Assembly: GCA_905182265.1 (NCBI GenBank)
Contig: CAJJAO010000014.1
Coordinates: forward strand, 1-64,000
Source: a gamma proteobacterium HTCC2207
Lineage (GTDB): Bacteria > Pseudomonadota > Gammaproteobacteria > Pseudomonadales > Porticoccaceae
DNA length: 64,000 bases
Direction: 5' to 3'
The translations under genes were made by a program, and so were the position numbers. Each line of letters begins with the position of its first letter. Positions within the stretch are counted from its first letter, which is position 1. The notes beneath the pieces were generated by a model. It saw only the letters and a program-made list of their open reading frames with translations, had not been told where the DNA came from and did not search any database. Positions 1-10,324 of the stretch are shown one piece after another.

Positions 1-974
1 GCGATATCACCGGCCGCAATACCTGCACTGCTAATTGCACCTGATATGGCTAACTCAAGTGCTTTAGATTTAGAAAGGTCCGGGCGCTCTGAAACAAGTT
101 TTTCTTTAACATCTGAATAGCCATGCAGGTAAATCCATTGGCCTGGGTCGATACCCAGCTCCTTGGCATAACCAACACTGGTCAGAATTAAGGTCGAGGC
201 TTGGTTTACTCCATCCTGTGCGATATGCCATTTAAGGTAGGGGTCGCAGATAGGGTAATTATCTTTTGACGCTGTAGCCAAAAACTCCGCAGACTTGGCT
301 TGGGGATACTGAGAATAGGGGTTTTGCTGTGCCGTTTTAGACAGGCCAGCGCAGATGCCCCCCATATAATTCAGGTATTGCGCTTTAGACATACCCAAAC
401 GTGCCCGCAATGCCTGTTCCATTGCTGCGTAGGTCTGCGGTGGCAGGCCCATTCCGTTAACCATTTCATACATGGATATGAAGTCAGTCTGGGCGCCCCG
501 CTCTTCTATATCGGCATCGGCTTCCGATGACCAATCGAGAGCAAGCTGTTTCTTTAAGGCAGTTTTAAGAGTGGCTAACGCTTCACCGCCGGTAATCATC
601 GCCATACGGATATCACCACGGGCGATGTCCTCAGATAACTCGTTCACCAGCGATTGCGGCTGCTCGCCACCAGCCGTTGAGTAAATGGTTTTTTTAGGGC
701 TTATAGATGCAGCTTCGATAACAGCAGCCGGAAAGTTCTTGGCCTTGCCAAAGGGGTCAAAAGGTGTGCGCAAGGAATCCGTAAACGCCCTCACCACGGC
801 CAAGGTATCGAGCTTGCCAATGAGGTCACTCAGCCCAGCATCCGCCTGAGCGCGCTTAATAGATTCTGTTATTAAGCCTAGGGGGCTAGGCGCTTGGTTT
901 AGGTCACTGCCATCCCAGTGCTCCACGACCTGCCCAACGCCGACAATAATCGGCAAACTGTCTTCATTATTCAT
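1..974 (-). CDS. Thiolase-like acetyl-CoA acetyltransferase, partial (3' end beyond the window)
   Basis: The minus-strand frame is open from an ATG at 974 to the window edge, about 324 codons. It begins MNNEDSLPIIVGVGQV, and a GVGQ-type opening is typical of the SCP-x/thiolase-like acetyl-CoA acetyltransferases. Further inside are a TGGEAL segment and a DPYLKWHIAQDGVNQAST stretch, which resembles the conserved P-Y-x-K...D-Q-x-A region of that family. These enzymes act in acyl-CoA metabolism, making or breaking C-C bonds with CoA thioesters; the exact substrate cannot be read here. The C-terminal third with the catalytic His and Cys boxes lies outside the window. The gene diverges from a Crp-family regulator across a palindrome-rich promoter, so that regulator may control it (inference). 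Confidence 0.75.
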   Translation of the reverse strand, partial: MNNEDSLPIIVGVGQVVEHWDGSDLNQAPSPLGLITESIKRAQADAGLSDLIGKLDTLAVVRAFTDSLRTPFDPFGKAKNFPAAVIEAASISPKKTIYSTAGGEQPQSLVNELSEDIARGDIRMAMITGGEALATLKTALKKQLALDWSSEADADIEERGAQTDFISMYEMVNGMGLPPQTYAAMEQALRARLGMSKAQYLNYMGGICAGLSKTAQQNPYSQYPQAKSAEFLATASKDNYPICDPYLKWHIAQDGVNQASTLILTSVGYAKELGIDPGQWIYLHGYSDVKEKLVSERPDLSKSKALELAISGAISSAGIAAGDI

Positions 975-1025
975 ATCAAAAAAAGCTCTCTCTAATCTTA
1001 AATCGACATTACCAACAAAGCCCTC

Positions 1026-1072
1026 AAATCAAAAGCAAAGTACTTTGCATTTTGCTTTTGGCATTTTGATTT
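1026..1072. promoter_or_regulatory. Nested palindromes in the divergent promoter of the thiolase-like and Crp-family genes
   Basis: Three perfect symmetries are stacked here. GCAAAGTACTTTGC at 1035-1048 is a 14-bp palindrome. CAAAAGCAAA at 1030-1039 is the inverse of TTTGCTTTTG at 1051-1060. AAATCAAAA at 1026-1034 is the inverse of TTTTGATTT at 1064-1072. The position, between divergent genes and next to a regulator gene, suggests an operator, possibly for the adjacent Crp-family protein (inference). Confidence 0.5.
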
Positions 1073-1139
1073 AATAGGCCTGAAAGGCCATTGGCTTGCA
1101 ACCTTGACAGCAAATGCCAAGTGCTTTACTTTTTGCCCT

Positions 1140-1820
1140 ATGCTAAATCCAATTGACTACTCGATCTCAAAATTCACCGCCTTCACCGATGACAGCACCC
1201 TGACTCAAATACGGAGTGTTGCTGAAGCCGTTTATTTTAAAAAAGGTGAACTCATTGAAATTCGCGGAAAGCCTGCCGACCATATTTTTCTTATTGATCA
1301 GGGCCTAGTGCAACTGGGAATCAATGGCATAGACGGCTCGCAGTTCAACCTTGCGCGGCTCGGCCCAGGCCATACTTTTGGAGAACCCTCCTATTTTCTC
1401 AACTGCAATGTCATCTATGACGCAACTGCCGAAAGCGATGTGCTTTTACAAAAGCTATCAAGGGCAAACATTGATCACTTGATGACTAGCTCCCTGAGTT
1501 TTTCAAAGGCATTGATGGCCGTATCATGCATGCGCATACAGACCATGCTGTCTTATATCGGAGATACCCTTGGCATGCCTCTCTTAGCTCGGGTCGCCAA
1601 GCAAATACTGAGTGTCAGCGAAGGTGTAGATAATGCGGATATTATCAATTTGAGACAGGTTGACCTTGCTCACTCACTGGGGGTTTCTCGTGTTTCTATT
1701 GGCAAGGCTCTAAAGGAGTTGTCTGCGCAGGAGTTGATTATTATTGGATATGGGAAGCTAGAGATTTTATCCCGTGGGGGGTTGATTGAGACTGTTCAAA
1801 GGGGTGGGCGGGAGTTGTAG
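1140..1820 (+). CDS. Crp/Fnr-family transcriptional regulator
   Basis: The product is 226 residues from the ATG at 1140. An in-frame TTG at 1104 would add 12 residues, but neither start has a strong ribosome binding site. The N-terminal half has the cyclic-nucleotide-binding beta-roll pattern ([19 protein letters not shown], then [12 protein letters not shown]). The C-terminal part has a winged helix-turn-helix ([20 protein letters not shown]). The segment after GEPSYF reads [11 protein letters not shown] and lacks the Arg-Ser pair with which Crp holds the cAMP phosphate, so cAMP is probably not the ligand. There is no N-terminal cysteine cluster for an Fnr-type iron-sulfur centre. It diverges from the thiolase-like gene. 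Confidence 0.85.
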   Translation: MLNPIDYSISKFTAFTDDSTLTQIRSVAEAVYFKKGELIEIRGKPADHIFLIDQGLVQLGINGIDGSQFNLARLGPGHTFGEPSYFLNCNVIYDATAESDVLLQKLSRANIDHLMTSSLSFSKALMAVSCMRIQTMLSYIGDTLGMPLLARVAKQILSVSEGVDNADIINLRQVDLAHSLGVSRVSIGKALKELSAQELIIIGYGKLEILSRGGLIETVQRGGREL

Positions 1821-1852
1821 GCTTTATGTTCGAAATCCTGCCGTTCCGACGG

Positions 1853-1895
1853 TTAAACAAAAAAGGCCACCTTTAAGGTGGCCTTTTTTGTTTAA
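1853..1895. terminator. Bidirectional intrinsic terminator between the Crp-family gene and tRNA-Pro
   Basis: A perfect 20-bp inverted repeat (1853-1872 and 1876-1895) with a 3-nt loop, core GGCCACCT/AGGTGGCC, flanked by A and T tracts. It can end the regulator transcript on the plus strand and the tRNA transcript on the minus strand; the tRNA CCA end begins 2 nt away. Confidence 0.9.
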
Positions 1896-1896
1896 T

Positions 1897-1973
1897 TGGT
1901 CGGGACGGCAGGATTTGAACCTGCGACCACTACACCCCCAGTGTAGTGCGCTACCAGGCTGCGCTACGCCCCG
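1897..1973 (-). tRNA. tRNA-Pro (anticodon GGG)
   Basis: The minus strand gives a full cloverleaf of 77 nt. The acceptor 5' strand CGGGGCG pairs with the 3' strand CGTCCCG. The D-loop contains AGCCTGGTAG, the anticodon stem CTACA/TGTAG encloses the loop CTGGGGG, and the T-arm has GGTTCAAATCC. The discriminator A and an encoded CCA follow. It reads CCC/CCU proline codons. The position after ihfA and the MerR gene matches the arrangement in Pseudomonas and relatives. Confidence 0.96.
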
Positions 1974-2051
1974 ATTTGAGAGGCGCAATCATACAGATTG
2001 GGCCTTTTAATGCAACAGTTTGTGTTGGGGTGGCTGTCTTCTTTAAAAGAC

Positions 2052-2405
2052 TTATCCCAAAGCGTCTAAAATATCTTCGAGCTCTGTGATGGTTTGATCG
2101 AGGAGTTGCTTGTAGGGAGTCTCCTCTTTCTTGGTTGACTCACCTTCGAGTCGCTGACGGGCACCGCCAATAGTAAAGCCATGTTCGTACAGTAAGGAGC
2201 GGATCTGGCGAATTAACACCACATCTTGGCGCTGATAATAGCGACGGTTGCCACGGCGTTTAACCGGGCTGAGGCTGGGGAATTCTTGTTCCCAGTAGCG
2301 TAGAACATGGGGCTTAACCGCGCACAACTCGCTGACTTCACCAATGGTGAAATAGCGCTTTCCAGGAATCGTTGGAAGTTGGTTGTTGTTACTTGGTTCC
2401 AGCAT
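2052..2405 (-). CDS. MerR-family regulator
   Basis: A 117-residue protein with an N-terminal MerR winged helix-turn-helix: [23 protein letters not shown] at about residues 18-40 (quoted in part), followed by a basic wing (KRRGNRRYY). A short helix after it would serve as dimerisation coil. There is no C-terminal cluster of metal-binding cysteines and no effector domain, so no ligand can be named. Its start overlaps the end of ihfA by 17 nt, implying co-transcription and translational coupling. Small MerR genes in this position next to ihfA are conserved across gammaproteobacteria; their role is poorly known. Confidence 0.9.
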   Translation of the reverse strand: MLEPSNNNQLPTIPGKRYFTIGEVSELCAVKPHVLRYWEQEFPSLSPVKRRGNRRYYQRQDVVLIRQIRSLLYEHGFTIGGARQRLEGESTKKEETPYKQLLDQTITELEDILDALG

Positions 2406-2688
2406 AGCTCTCTACTCGTGCCTTCAACTTTTGACCAGGTTTGAATGTAACTACTCTGCGTGCAGAAATGGGGATGTCTTCACCGGTTTTTGGGTTTCTG
2501 CCTGGGCGGCTGCTTTTATCGCGAAGTTCAAAATTACCAAACCCCGAAAGCTTTACCTGATCATTACTTTCAAGAGCGGCACAGATTTCACTGTAAAACA
2601 TCTCGACAATCTCTTTGGCTTCTCTCTTATTGAGGCCAAGTTCATCGAACAGCATTTCCGCTAAATCAGCTTTGGTCAACGCACCCAT
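2389..2688 (-). CDS. ihfA: Integration host factor subunit alpha
   Basis: A 99-residue protein of the HU/IHF family, the usual IhfA length. The opening [20 protein letters not shown] and the beta-arm region [22 protein letters not shown] are diagnostic; the Arg-Asn-Pro of the arm intercalates and kinks the minor groove. With IhfB it bends DNA at specific sites for recombination, replication and promoter architecture. It lies 58 nt after pheT, the conserved pheST-ihfA arrangement, and overlaps the downstream MerR gene. Confidence 0.97.
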   Translation of the reverse strand: MGALTKADLAEMLFDELGLNKREAKEIVEMFYSEICAALESNDQVKLSGFGNFELRDKSSRPGRNPKTGEDIPISARRVVTFKPGQKLKARVESYAGTK

Positions 2689-2746
2689 TTACTAAATATC
2701 CAAATTCAAACTCTAAGGTAGTGCTCTAAGTTCGATCGTGTTTTGA

Positions 2747-5143
2747 TCAGCCCCTGAGTTCAGCCTTAAATTGTTTGTTGAGTTCTGCGACAACTCGATC
2801 TATCGCGTGGTTTATTTCTTCGTCGGTAAGAGTGCGTGAACTATGCTGAAACGTCAAGCCTAGCGCAATACTTTTTCCTTTGTTTTCAACATCTTTGCTG
2901 TGATACACGTCAAACAACTTTAAATTAGTAAGCTGTTCTCCGGCCACTGCAGTGGCGGCACTGGTCAAGTCAGACGCATGAACCGAATTGTCGACAAAAA
3001 ACGCTAAATCGCGCTTAACTTCGGGGAACTTGCTTACTTCTTCGAACTTTGGCAGCCTGCTGGGCGCAATTTTAGCAACATCCACATGAAACAGATAAAC
3101 CGCTGTATTTAGGCCTAAATCCGCCTGGATTTTGGGGTGCAACTGCCCTACCCAACCAACTTGTTCATCGTTGCGCATCAAGGCAGCAGACTGCCCTGGA
3201 TGCAATGCTGGGTGCTGTTTTGCCTGAAATACAAACTCTTGGGCCAAACCCGTGTAGGCCAACAAGCCCTCAAGGTCGCCCTTAATGTCGTAGAAATCGA
3301 CTTTGTCTTTAGTCCCTGTCCAGCCACCTGGCGTCCGTGAACCACAGATCAAACCGGCCAAGGCCATATTTTGCTCTAAACCCAGTACTAAGCTCTTATC
3401 CTGCTTGGCAGCCGGAACAAAACACTGGCCTGCCTCAAAGATTCGTACACGGCTCTGCTGACGATTCAGGTTGTAGACTGCGGTGCTTAGCAGGCCAGCC
3501 CAAAGACTGGTGCGCATTACCGCCATGTCTGCTGAAATAGGGTTAGCCAGAGCAATGGGCTGTATCTCTGGGTCAATCATCTTCTGCAAGCTTGGATCAA
3601 CAAAGCTGTACGTCACGGCCTCTTGATAGCCGCTGGCAACCAAATGGTTCCTAAAGGCCGGCAAGCCTTGGATGGTTTCCGGGTTGGCCTGTAATTCCAA
3701 TGCCATAGACGGAGTTGAGGTCGGCAGATTGTTGTAGCCATAGATTCGCGCTACCTCTTCAATCAGATCCTGCTCAATCTCTAAATCAAAGCGCCAGCTC
3801 GGGGCAATCCAAGTAGAGCCCTCTTCGTTACGCTCTACCGAGGTTAAGCCTAGACGCACCAACATGTCATCAACATCGGCAGCGCTAATAGAAACGCCAA
3901 GCTGCTGTGCCAAACGCTTGTTGCGCAGGGTAATAGTAGCCGCCACTGGCAAATGGGCAGCAGACTCAACAACCGAAACAGGGCCGGCGCTACCACCGCA
4001 TATCTCTAGCATTAACGCTGTAGCGCGCTCAATGGCTGCGACCTGAAGGCCTGAGTCGACCCCACGCTCAAAGCGATGGGAAGAGTCGGTGTGCTTGCCA
4101 TAGTTACGAGCCTTGCCCGCAATCGCCAAGGGGTTAAACCAGGCGCTTTCAAAAAGGATATCTGTGGTGGTGTCGCCAACCGCAGATTCGTCACCGCCCA
4201 TAATGCCTGCCATGGCCAGTGCTTTGCTTTGGTCAGCAATAACGAGGGTTGCCGTATCTACAGTTACCTCTGAGCCATCAAGTAGCTTTAATGTCTCATC
4301 CTGCCCCATGCGAACTACAATATCTCCATCAATCTTAGACAGATCAAAGGCATGCATAGGCTGGCCTAACTCAAGCAGCACATAATTGGTGATATCAACC
4401 GCTGGACCTAAGCTTCTGACGCCACTGCGACGCAATTTTTCCTGCATCCACTGAGGAGTTGGCTGGCTGAGGTCGAGACCACGAATCACGCGGCCCACAT
4501 AACGCGCACAGCCTTCTGGCGCTTGCAGGGACACATTTACAGTATCATCAATAGTCGCAGCCACAGGGGCACAGGCTTGCTTTGTGACGGCTTCTTGATT
4601 GAGCACGCCTACTTCTCTGGCCAAACCACGAATGCTTAGGCAGTCGCCGCGATTGGGCGTCAGGTCGACCTCAATGATATTGTCATTAATATCTAGGTAT
4701 TCAATAAGGTCCGAACCCACTGGCGCATCTGCTGGTAGCTCCCACAGGCCCGCATCATCGTCACCGAGCTCTAATTCAGTCTGGGCGCACAGCATGCCGA
4801 AAGACTCAACGCCACGGAGTTTGGCTTTTTTAATATTAAAGTCACCGGGCAGCTTGGCACCTACAATCGCGAAAGGCACTTTAATACCAGCACGGGCATT
4901 AGGTGCCCCGCAAACTACCTGAGCAGTCTCACCACCACCGGCGACCTGACAGACGCGCAACTTGTCGGCATCCGGGTGCTGCTCGATAGACAGTATTTCA
5001 CCAACAATCACACCAGACATAGCTGGTGCTGCAGGCTCAACGCCATCTACTTCAAGGCCAGCCATAGTCACCTGAGCCACTAAGTCTTCAGTGGACAGGG
5101 ATGGGTTTACTGATTGTCGTAACCAGGATTCACTAAATTTCAT
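2747..5143 (-). CDS. pheT: Phenylalanyl-tRNA synthetase beta subunit
   Basis: 798 residues, the normal length for bacterial PheT. The beta subunit of the (alpha-beta)2 enzyme that charges tRNA-Phe. An EMAP-type tRNA-binding domain covers about residues 39-150 (GEILSIEQHPDADKLRVCQV). The B3/B4 editing domain, which removes mischarged Tyr, follows in the middle. B5 and the catalytic-like core come next, and a ferredoxin-fold anticodon-binding domain fills about the last 95 residues (PEVKRDLAFFVD). It starts 13 nt after pheS, so the two are expressed together. Confidence 0.97.
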   Translation of the reverse strand: MKFSESWLRQSVNPSLSTEDLVAQVTMAGLEVDGVEPAAPAMSGVIVGEILSIEQHPDADKLRVCQVAGGGETAQVVCGAPNARAGIKVPFAIVGAKLPGDFNIKKAKLRGVESFGMLCAQTELELGDDDAGLWELPADAPVGSDLIEYLDINDNIIEVDLTPNRGDCLSIRGLAREVGVLNQEAVTKQACAPVAATIDDTVNVSLQAPEGCARYVGRVIRGLDLSQPTPQWMQEKLRRSGVRSLGPAVDITNYVLLELGQPMHAFDLSKIDGDIVVRMGQDETLKLLDGSEVTVDTATLVIADQSKALAMAGIMGGDESAVGDTTTDILFESAWFNPLAIAGKARNYGKHTDSSHRFERGVDSGLQVAAIERATALMLEICGGSAGPVSVVESAAHLPVAATITLRNKRLAQQLGVSISAADVDDMLVRLGLTSVERNEEGSTWIAPSWRFDLEIEQDLIEEVARIYGYNNLPTSTPSMALELQANPETIQGLPAFRNHLVASGYQEAVTYSFVDPSLQKMIDPEIQPIALANPISADMAVMRTSLWAGLLSTAVYNLNRQQSRVRIFEAGQCFVPAAKQDKSLVLGLEQNMALAGLICGSRTPGGWTGTKDKVDFYDIKGDLEGLLAYTGLAQEFVFQAKQHPALHPGQSAALMRNDEQVGWVGQLHPKIQADLGLNTAVYLFHVDVAKIAPSRLPKFEEVSKFPEVKRDLAFFVDNSVHASDLTSAATAVAGEQLTNLKLFDVYHSKDVENKGKSIALGLTFQHSSRTLTDEEINHAIDRVVAELNKQFKAELRG

Positions 5144-5156
5144 TATTCACCCCAGT

Positions 5157-6176
<1,020 letters not shown>

Positions 6177-6212
6177 TCACCACATAACTAAGTTGTGTAT
6201 CTTATTACTGAT

Positions 6213-6249
6213 AAAAAAATAGGGAAAGAGCACTAGCCCCTTCCCTATT
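6213..6249 (-). terminator. Terminator/attenuator hairpin in the rplT-pheS gap
   Basis: On the minus strand AATAGGGAA (6241-6249) pairs with TTCCCTATT (6218-6226), followed at once by a run of five T residues, with a possible bulged upper stem. It lies 43 nt before the pheS start. E. coli pheST is controlled by an attenuator at the equivalent place. I found no phenylalanine-rich leader peptide upstream, so it may only lower read-through from rplT. Confidence 0.7.
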
Positions 6250-6313
6250 CGATTAGCTTCTTACAAACCTACTATACAAGCAGTCTATATCAGCTGGTAA
6301 CGCAATCTGACTT

Positions 6314-6670
6314 TTAAGCTAGGGCGGCTTTGGCAATATTTACTACCGCACCAAATGCTGCTTTATCATGTACGGCCAAATCGGCAAGTACACGACGATC
6401 CAGCGCTACACCAGCTTTAGTCAAACCGTTGATCAGTCTGCTGTACGCCAAACCCTCTACACGGGACTGGGCATTAATACGTGCAATCCAGAGACGACGG
6501 AAGGTGCGCTTCTTAACACGACGGTCACGGTACGCATACTGGCCCGCTTTAGTCACTGCTTGAACTGCTACACGATAGACGCGGCTACGCGCTCCGTAAT
6601 AACCTTTGGCTTGCTTTAAAATCTTCTTGTGTCGACGACCCGCTTCAACACCACGTTTTACTCTAGGCAT
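6314..6670 (-). CDS. rplT: 50S ribosomal protein L20
   Basis: 118 residues, very basic. The N-terminus [20 protein letters not shown] and the segment [18 protein letters not shown] are signatures of L20, an early-assembling 23S rRNA-binding protein. It lies 31 nt after rpmI. In E. coli L20 represses translation of rpmI and rplT by binding the leader mRNA; the 179-nt gap ahead of rpmI here is where such a site would lie (inference). Confidence 0.98.
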   Translation of the reverse strand: MPRVKRGVEAGRRHKKILKQAKGYYGARSRVYRVAVQAVTKAGQYAYRDRRVKKRTFRRLWIARINAQSRVEGLAYSRLINGLTKAGVALDRRVLADLAVHDKAAFGAVVNIAKAALA

Positions 6671-6701
6671 ACTATTCTCCTACCAAAATTAGTTAAGTGA
6701 C

Positions 6702-6896
6702 TTAAACGTTTCGCAACATGCGTTCGACGCGTGGTTTATCAGCAGCATTTAGCATGCTGGTGCCACGGAGTTGACGCTTGCGCTTCGTTGTCATTTTGGT
6801 GAGGATGTGGCTTTTGTGCTGGTGCTTATGCTTATAGCCCGTCGCTGTTTTCTTGAACCGTTTTGCGGCTCCACTGTGTGTCTTACCTTTTGGCAT
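6702..6896 (-). CDS. rpmI: 50S ribosomal protein L35
   Basis: 64 residues, typical L35 length. [20 protein letters not shown] at the start and the basic [19 protein letters not shown] stretch identify it. A component of the large ribosomal subunit. It follows infC after a 179-nt leader that has no open gene and probably holds translational control signals, and it precedes rplT. Confidence 0.98.
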   Translation of the reverse strand: MPKGKTHSGAAKRFKKTATGYKHKHQHKSHILTKMTTKRKRQLRGTSMLNAADKPRVERMLRNV

Positions 6897-7075
6897 TGCT
6901 GTTCTCCAAATTGAGAGTTAATTAATCAAGAAGAGACGCCCGGACAGCCTGCCAAAAAAATTGGGCTGAGCGCGGGTCGTAGGGATACATCTTCTTGTAC
7001 TTCTGGTTGTTGCTCTTTGTTACTGCTTGATACTTACTACTTACTAAATAAGCAGCACTTACTACTTTTAATTCT

Positions 7076-7603
7076 TTATTTCTTTTTACTGCGCGGTGCC
7101 AAGACCATAATCATCTGACGACCTTCCATCTTGGGGAACTGCTCTACTTGAGCCAGCTCGGCCAGATCTGCTTCAATGCGCTTCATCATGTCCATACCCA
7201 ACTGCTGGTGGGCCATTTCACGACCGCGAAAACGCAGACTGATCTTAGCTTTGTCTCCGTTTTCCAAAAACCGAATCAGATTGCGTAACTTAATTTCATA
7301 GTCACCCTGATCAGTTCCTGGTCTAAATTTCATTTCCTTTACTTGTGTCTGCTTCTGCTTTTTCTTTTGCAGAGCCACTTTCTTCTTAATATCAAAGACG
7401 TGTTTACCGTAATCCATGATCTTGCACACAGGAGGCGCGGCATCTGGTGAAATCTCTACCAGATCCATTGTCTCTTTTTGCGCAGCTCCAAGAGCTTCCT
7501 CAAGGCTAACTACACCGACCTGAGAACCGTCAGATGCGACCAATCGAACTTCGGGGGACGTTATATCGTCGTTAAGACGCGCCCGCTTGCTGTCTTTTTT
7601 AAT
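7076..7603 (-). CDS. infC: Translation initiation factor IF-3 (ATT start)
   Basis: 175 residues counted from an ATT codon at 7603. No ATG or GTG gives a full-length protein; a TTG at 7543 would drop the first 20 residues. From ATT the product begins (I)[20 protein letters not shown], aligning with the E. coli N-terminus, and GGAG sits 10 nt upstream. An AUU start is the known device for autoregulation: IF-3 discriminates against its own start codon. The body shows the usual IF-3 domains (VDLVEISP-like [20 protein letters not shown], then [18 protein letters not shown] and [10 protein letters not shown]). It starts 5 nt after the thrS stop. Confidence 0.93.
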   Translation of the reverse strand: MKKDSKRARLNDDITSPEVRLVASDGSQVGVVSLEEALGAAQKETMDLVEISPDAAPPVCKIMDYGKHVFDIKKKVALQKKKQKQTQVKEMKFRPGTDQGDYEIKLRNLIRFLENGDKAKISLRFRGREMAHQQLGMDMMKRIEADLAELAQVEQFPKMEGRQMIMVLAPRSKKK

Positions 7604-7608
7604 AAGCT

Positions 7609-9540
7609 TTACTCCGTTTCATTAACACAAGTACGCCCGCGTTTGCCCACTTCCTCGGAAAACATAGAAATAACCTGTTCTAATGGCATGCTGCCAAGGT
7701 CTTTTCCGTCTCGAGTTCGGACCGCCACAGAGCGCGATTCAATTTCATTGTCACCGACTACAAGAAGGTACGGAACCCGTTGCATCGAGTGACCGCGGAT
7801 TTTAAAGCCGATCTTCTCGTTTCTCAAGTCACAATTGACTCTAAATCCCTTATTTTGCAATGATTTAGCAACTTCTTGGGCATATTCGGCTTGAGAGTCG
7901 GTAATATTCATCACAACGGCCTGATCTGGGGCTAACCAGAATGGAAACGCGCCTTCGTATTGTTCGATCAAAATACCGATAAAACGCTCAAAAGAACCCA
8001 AAATTGCACGGTGTAACATCACCGGAACTTTGCGACTTCCGTCTTCAGCGACATATTGTGCGTCAAGTCGGCCAGGCATCGAGAAATCCACCTGAATTGT
8101 GCCCAATTGCCAGACACGACCAATACAGTCTTTCAGAGAAAACTCAATCTTGGGGCCATAAAAGGCACCCTCTCCCGGCAGCAGTTGCCAAGGTAACTCT
8201 TTCGCATCCAAAGCCTGACCCAGCGCTTCTTCGGCACGATCCCAATCTTCATCAGAACCAACACGCTGTTCAGGGCGAGTCGACAGGCGATAAATAATTT
8301 CATCAAAGCCAAAATCAGCGTAGACCTCATGCAAGAAGTCGATAAATTCGGCGACCTGCGGCTGAATCTGCTCTTCAGTACAGAAAATATGGCCATCGTC
8401 CTGAGTAAACGATCGCACTCGCATAATGCCGTGGAGAGAACCGGAAGGCTCGTTGCGGTGACAGGAGCCAAACTCAGCAAGCTTTAGTGGCAAGTCTCTG
8501 TAACTTTTTAAGCCCTGATTAAACACCTGCACATGGCAGGGGCAATTCATCGGCTTAATGGCATAATTGCGGTCTTCTGTGGTGACCGTAAACATGTCGT
8601 CACCAAATTTGTCTGCATGGCCCGACTTTTCCCATAGGCTAAAGTCCACAACCTGAGGGGTCTTAATCTCTTGGTAGCCCTGCTCAATTTGCTTGTCGCG
8701 CATAAAGGCTTCAATGGTCTTATAGATGCTCCAGCCTTTTTGGTGCCAAAAAATAGAACCAGGCGCCTCTTCCTGCATATGGTAGAGATCTAGCTTTTTG
8801 CCGATCTTACGATGGTCACGTTTTTCGGCTTCGGCCATACGGTTAATATAGGCCTTGAGCTCTTTTTTGTTGCTCCAGGCAGTGCCGTAAATACGCTGCA
8901 ACATCTCGTTGTTACTGTCGCCACGCCAGTAAGCACCGGCAACCTTAGTCAACTTAAACGCCGACAGCTTGCCAGTCGAGGGCACATGAGGGCCCCGACA
9001 TAGGTCAATAAAGTCACCCTGGCGATACAGGCCAATCGCCTGATCAGCGGGAATGCTGGCAATAATCTCTGCCTTGTAGGCTTCGCCAATACCTTTAAAG
9101 AACTCAACCGCTTCATCGCGATCCCATTCTTCCCGTGCAATAGGCAGGTCTTCACTCGACAACTCCGCCATACGCTTTTCGATAAGCTCTAAGTCTTCTG
9201 GCGTAAACGCCCGTTCAAAGGCAAAGTCATAGTAAAAACCATCTTCAATCACCGGGCCAATAGTCACCTGCGCTGAAGGAAATAACTGCTTAACGGCCAT
9301 AGCCAACAAGTGAGCTGACGAATGACGGATAATGTCCAGCGCCTCATCAGAGCGGTCGGTCACGATAGACAGAGTCGCATCTTTGCTGATGATAGTGGAT
9401 GCATCGACCACTTCGCCGTCAACCACACCAGCTAGGGTCGCTTTGGCTAAACCGGCGCCAATATCAGCAGCCACGTCGGCAACAGAAACAGGATTATCGA
9501 AAACACGTTGAGAACCATCAGGGAGAGTAATTGCAGGCAT
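7609..9540 (-). CDS. thrS: Threonyl-tRNA synthetase
   Basis: 643 residues, the standard length. A TGS domain covers about residues 1-62. The editing domain carries HSSAH (His73 and His77) and a later CRGPH motif. The class II core has NCPCHVQVF with the zinc-binding Cys, and motif 3 near [16 protein letters not shown]. The C-terminal anticodon-binding domain ends the protein. It makes Thr-tRNA-Thr and hydrolyses Ser-tRNA-Thr. ATG at 9540 has AAGGA 7 nt upstream. It heads the thrS-infC-rpmI-rplT-pheST block. Confidence 0.98.
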   Translation of the reverse strand: MPAITLPDGSQRVFDNPVSVADVAADIGAGLAKATLAGVVDGEVVDASTIISKDATLSIVTDRSDEALDIIRHSSAHLLAMAVKQLFPSAQVTIGPVIEDGFYYDFAFERAFTPEDLELIEKRMAELSSEDLPIAREEWDRDEAVEFFKGIGEAYKAEIIASIPADQAIGLYRQGDFIDLCRGPHVPSTGKLSAFKLTKVAGAYWRGDSNNEMLQRIYGTAWSNKKELKAYINRMAEAEKRDHRKIGKKLDLYHMQEEAPGSIFWHQKGWSIYKTIEAFMRDKQIEQGYQEIKTPQVVDFSLWEKSGHADKFGDDMFTVTTEDRNYAIKPMNCPCHVQVFNQGLKSYRDLPLKLAEFGSCHRNEPSGSLHGIMRVRSFTQDDGHIFCTEEQIQPQVAEFIDFLHEVYADFGFDEIIYRLSTRPEQRVGSDEDWDRAEEALGQALDAKELPWQLLPGEGAFYGPKIEFSLKDCIGRVWQLGTIQVDFSMPGRLDAQYVAEDGSRKVPVMLHRAILGSFERFIGILIEQYEGAFPFWLAPDQAVVMNITDSQAEYAQEVAKSLQNKGFRVNCDLRNEKIGFKIRGHSMQRVPYLLVVGDNEIESRSVAVRTRDGKDLGSMPLEQVISMFSEEVGKRGRTCVNETE

Positions 9541-9695
9541 TATGTTGTCCTTGTCAGTGGTGACCTATACCAGAGGCCACATGAGTTAATTTATAAGTCG
9601 GGCATTTTACCCTGTACAGCCCTAGATACAAGCCTTTCCAGCGATTGAGATAGGTTACAATGCGCAACATCTAATCTGATGAGTTTAACCATTCC

Positions 9696-10145
9696 GTGAA
9701 AATCTACGTCGACGCCGATGCCTGCCCCACCGTCATCAAAGATATCCTCTACCGCGTCTCACAACGCACAGGGATCGAGGTTGTTCTGGTAGCCAACCAA
9801 CCCCTCTCAATCCCCAGAATTCCGACTGTGCGCAGCATTCTGGTCAGCCAGGGCTTTGATGTGGCCGACGACCATATTGTTGAGTTGGTAGAAGCAGATG
9901 ATTTGGTGATAACCGCCGATATTCCATTGGCCGCCGAGGTGATTGATAAGGGTGGCAAAGCGCTAAACCCGAGAGGCGAGCTATATACCAAGGCCAATAT
10001 AAAGGCGCGGCTGAATATACGGGATTTTATGGACAGTATGCGCAACAGTGGTGTTCAGGTGGGTGGTGGGCCCCCACCGCTTAATCAGAAAGATAGGATG
10101 GAATTTGCTAACGCGCTGGATAAGTATTTGGCGAGGTTTGGTTAA
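9696..10145 (+). CDS. YaiI/YqxD (UPF0178) family protein
   Basis: 149 residues from a GTG start, reading [19 protein letters not shown]. The V-D-A-D-A-C-P opening is the hallmark of the UPF0178 family, whose members have a PIN/NYN-like fold with an acidic cluster. A second acidic patch is [19 protein letters not shown] role as a metal-dependent nuclease has been suggested from the fold, but no activity is established. It diverges from thrS and converges on the cassette array; the last cassette remnant ends 5 nt beyond its stop. Confidence 0.93.
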   Translation: MKIYVDADACPTVIKDILYRVSQRTGIEVVLVANQPLSIPRIPTVRSILVSQGFDVADDHIVELVEADDLVITADIPLAAEVIDKGGKALNPRGELYTKANIKARLNIRDFMDSMRNSGVQVGGGPPPLNQKDRMEFANALDKYLARFG

Positions 10146-10150
10146 AAAGA

Positions 10151-10318
10151 CTAGAGCGAGGCTTTATCCATTTTAAATTCTATTGACTGATAAAACGACT
10201 GGGCGTCTTCGTGGTTTTTACTTGAAATAAAGAATCTAATATCTTGTGCCTGTATCGACTTCTTCAAGACAGTTAACGCCTCAAGCACAGGCGCGATAGC
10301 GTCCAGTGCCTTGACTTG
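10151..10318 (-). pseudogene. Acetyltransferase-like C-terminal remnant beyond the last attC-like site
   Basis: The minus strand is open from an in-frame TAA at 10321-10319 to a TAG at 10153-10151 with no plausible start codon. The last 36 residues contain SKNHEDAQSFYQSIEF, which resembles the N-x-x-A-x-x-F-Y-x-x-x-G-F end of GNAT acetyltransferases; a VOC/glyoxalase fragment is the alternative. It seems to be a truncated distal cassette or the edge of an older gene. The match is to a short motif only. Confidence 0.4.
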
Positions 10319-10324
10319 TTATGC
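10271..10324 (-). other. attC recombination site 1 (integron cassette)
   Basis: 54 bp read on the minus strand, R'' GCATAAC (10318-10324) to R' GTTAACT (10271-10277). Between them CAAGGCACTGGACGC folds on GCGCCTGTGCTTG with unpaired extra bases, the asymmetric hairpin that integrases recognise. The stop codon of the hydrolase cassette lies inside R''. R'' is the exact inverse of GTTATGC at the start of that cassette, so the two were once the ends of one circle. Confidence 0.75.

Noticed and set aside
1786..2010. 74-residue plus-strand frame over the terminator and tRNA-Pro
   Set aside because: It is the antisense of the tRNA gene and the terminator; no evidence for a protein.
6897..7075. L20 binding site in the rpmI leader
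   Set aside because: Expected by analogy with E. coli, but I could not identify the paired structure with confidence, so it is not listed as a feature.
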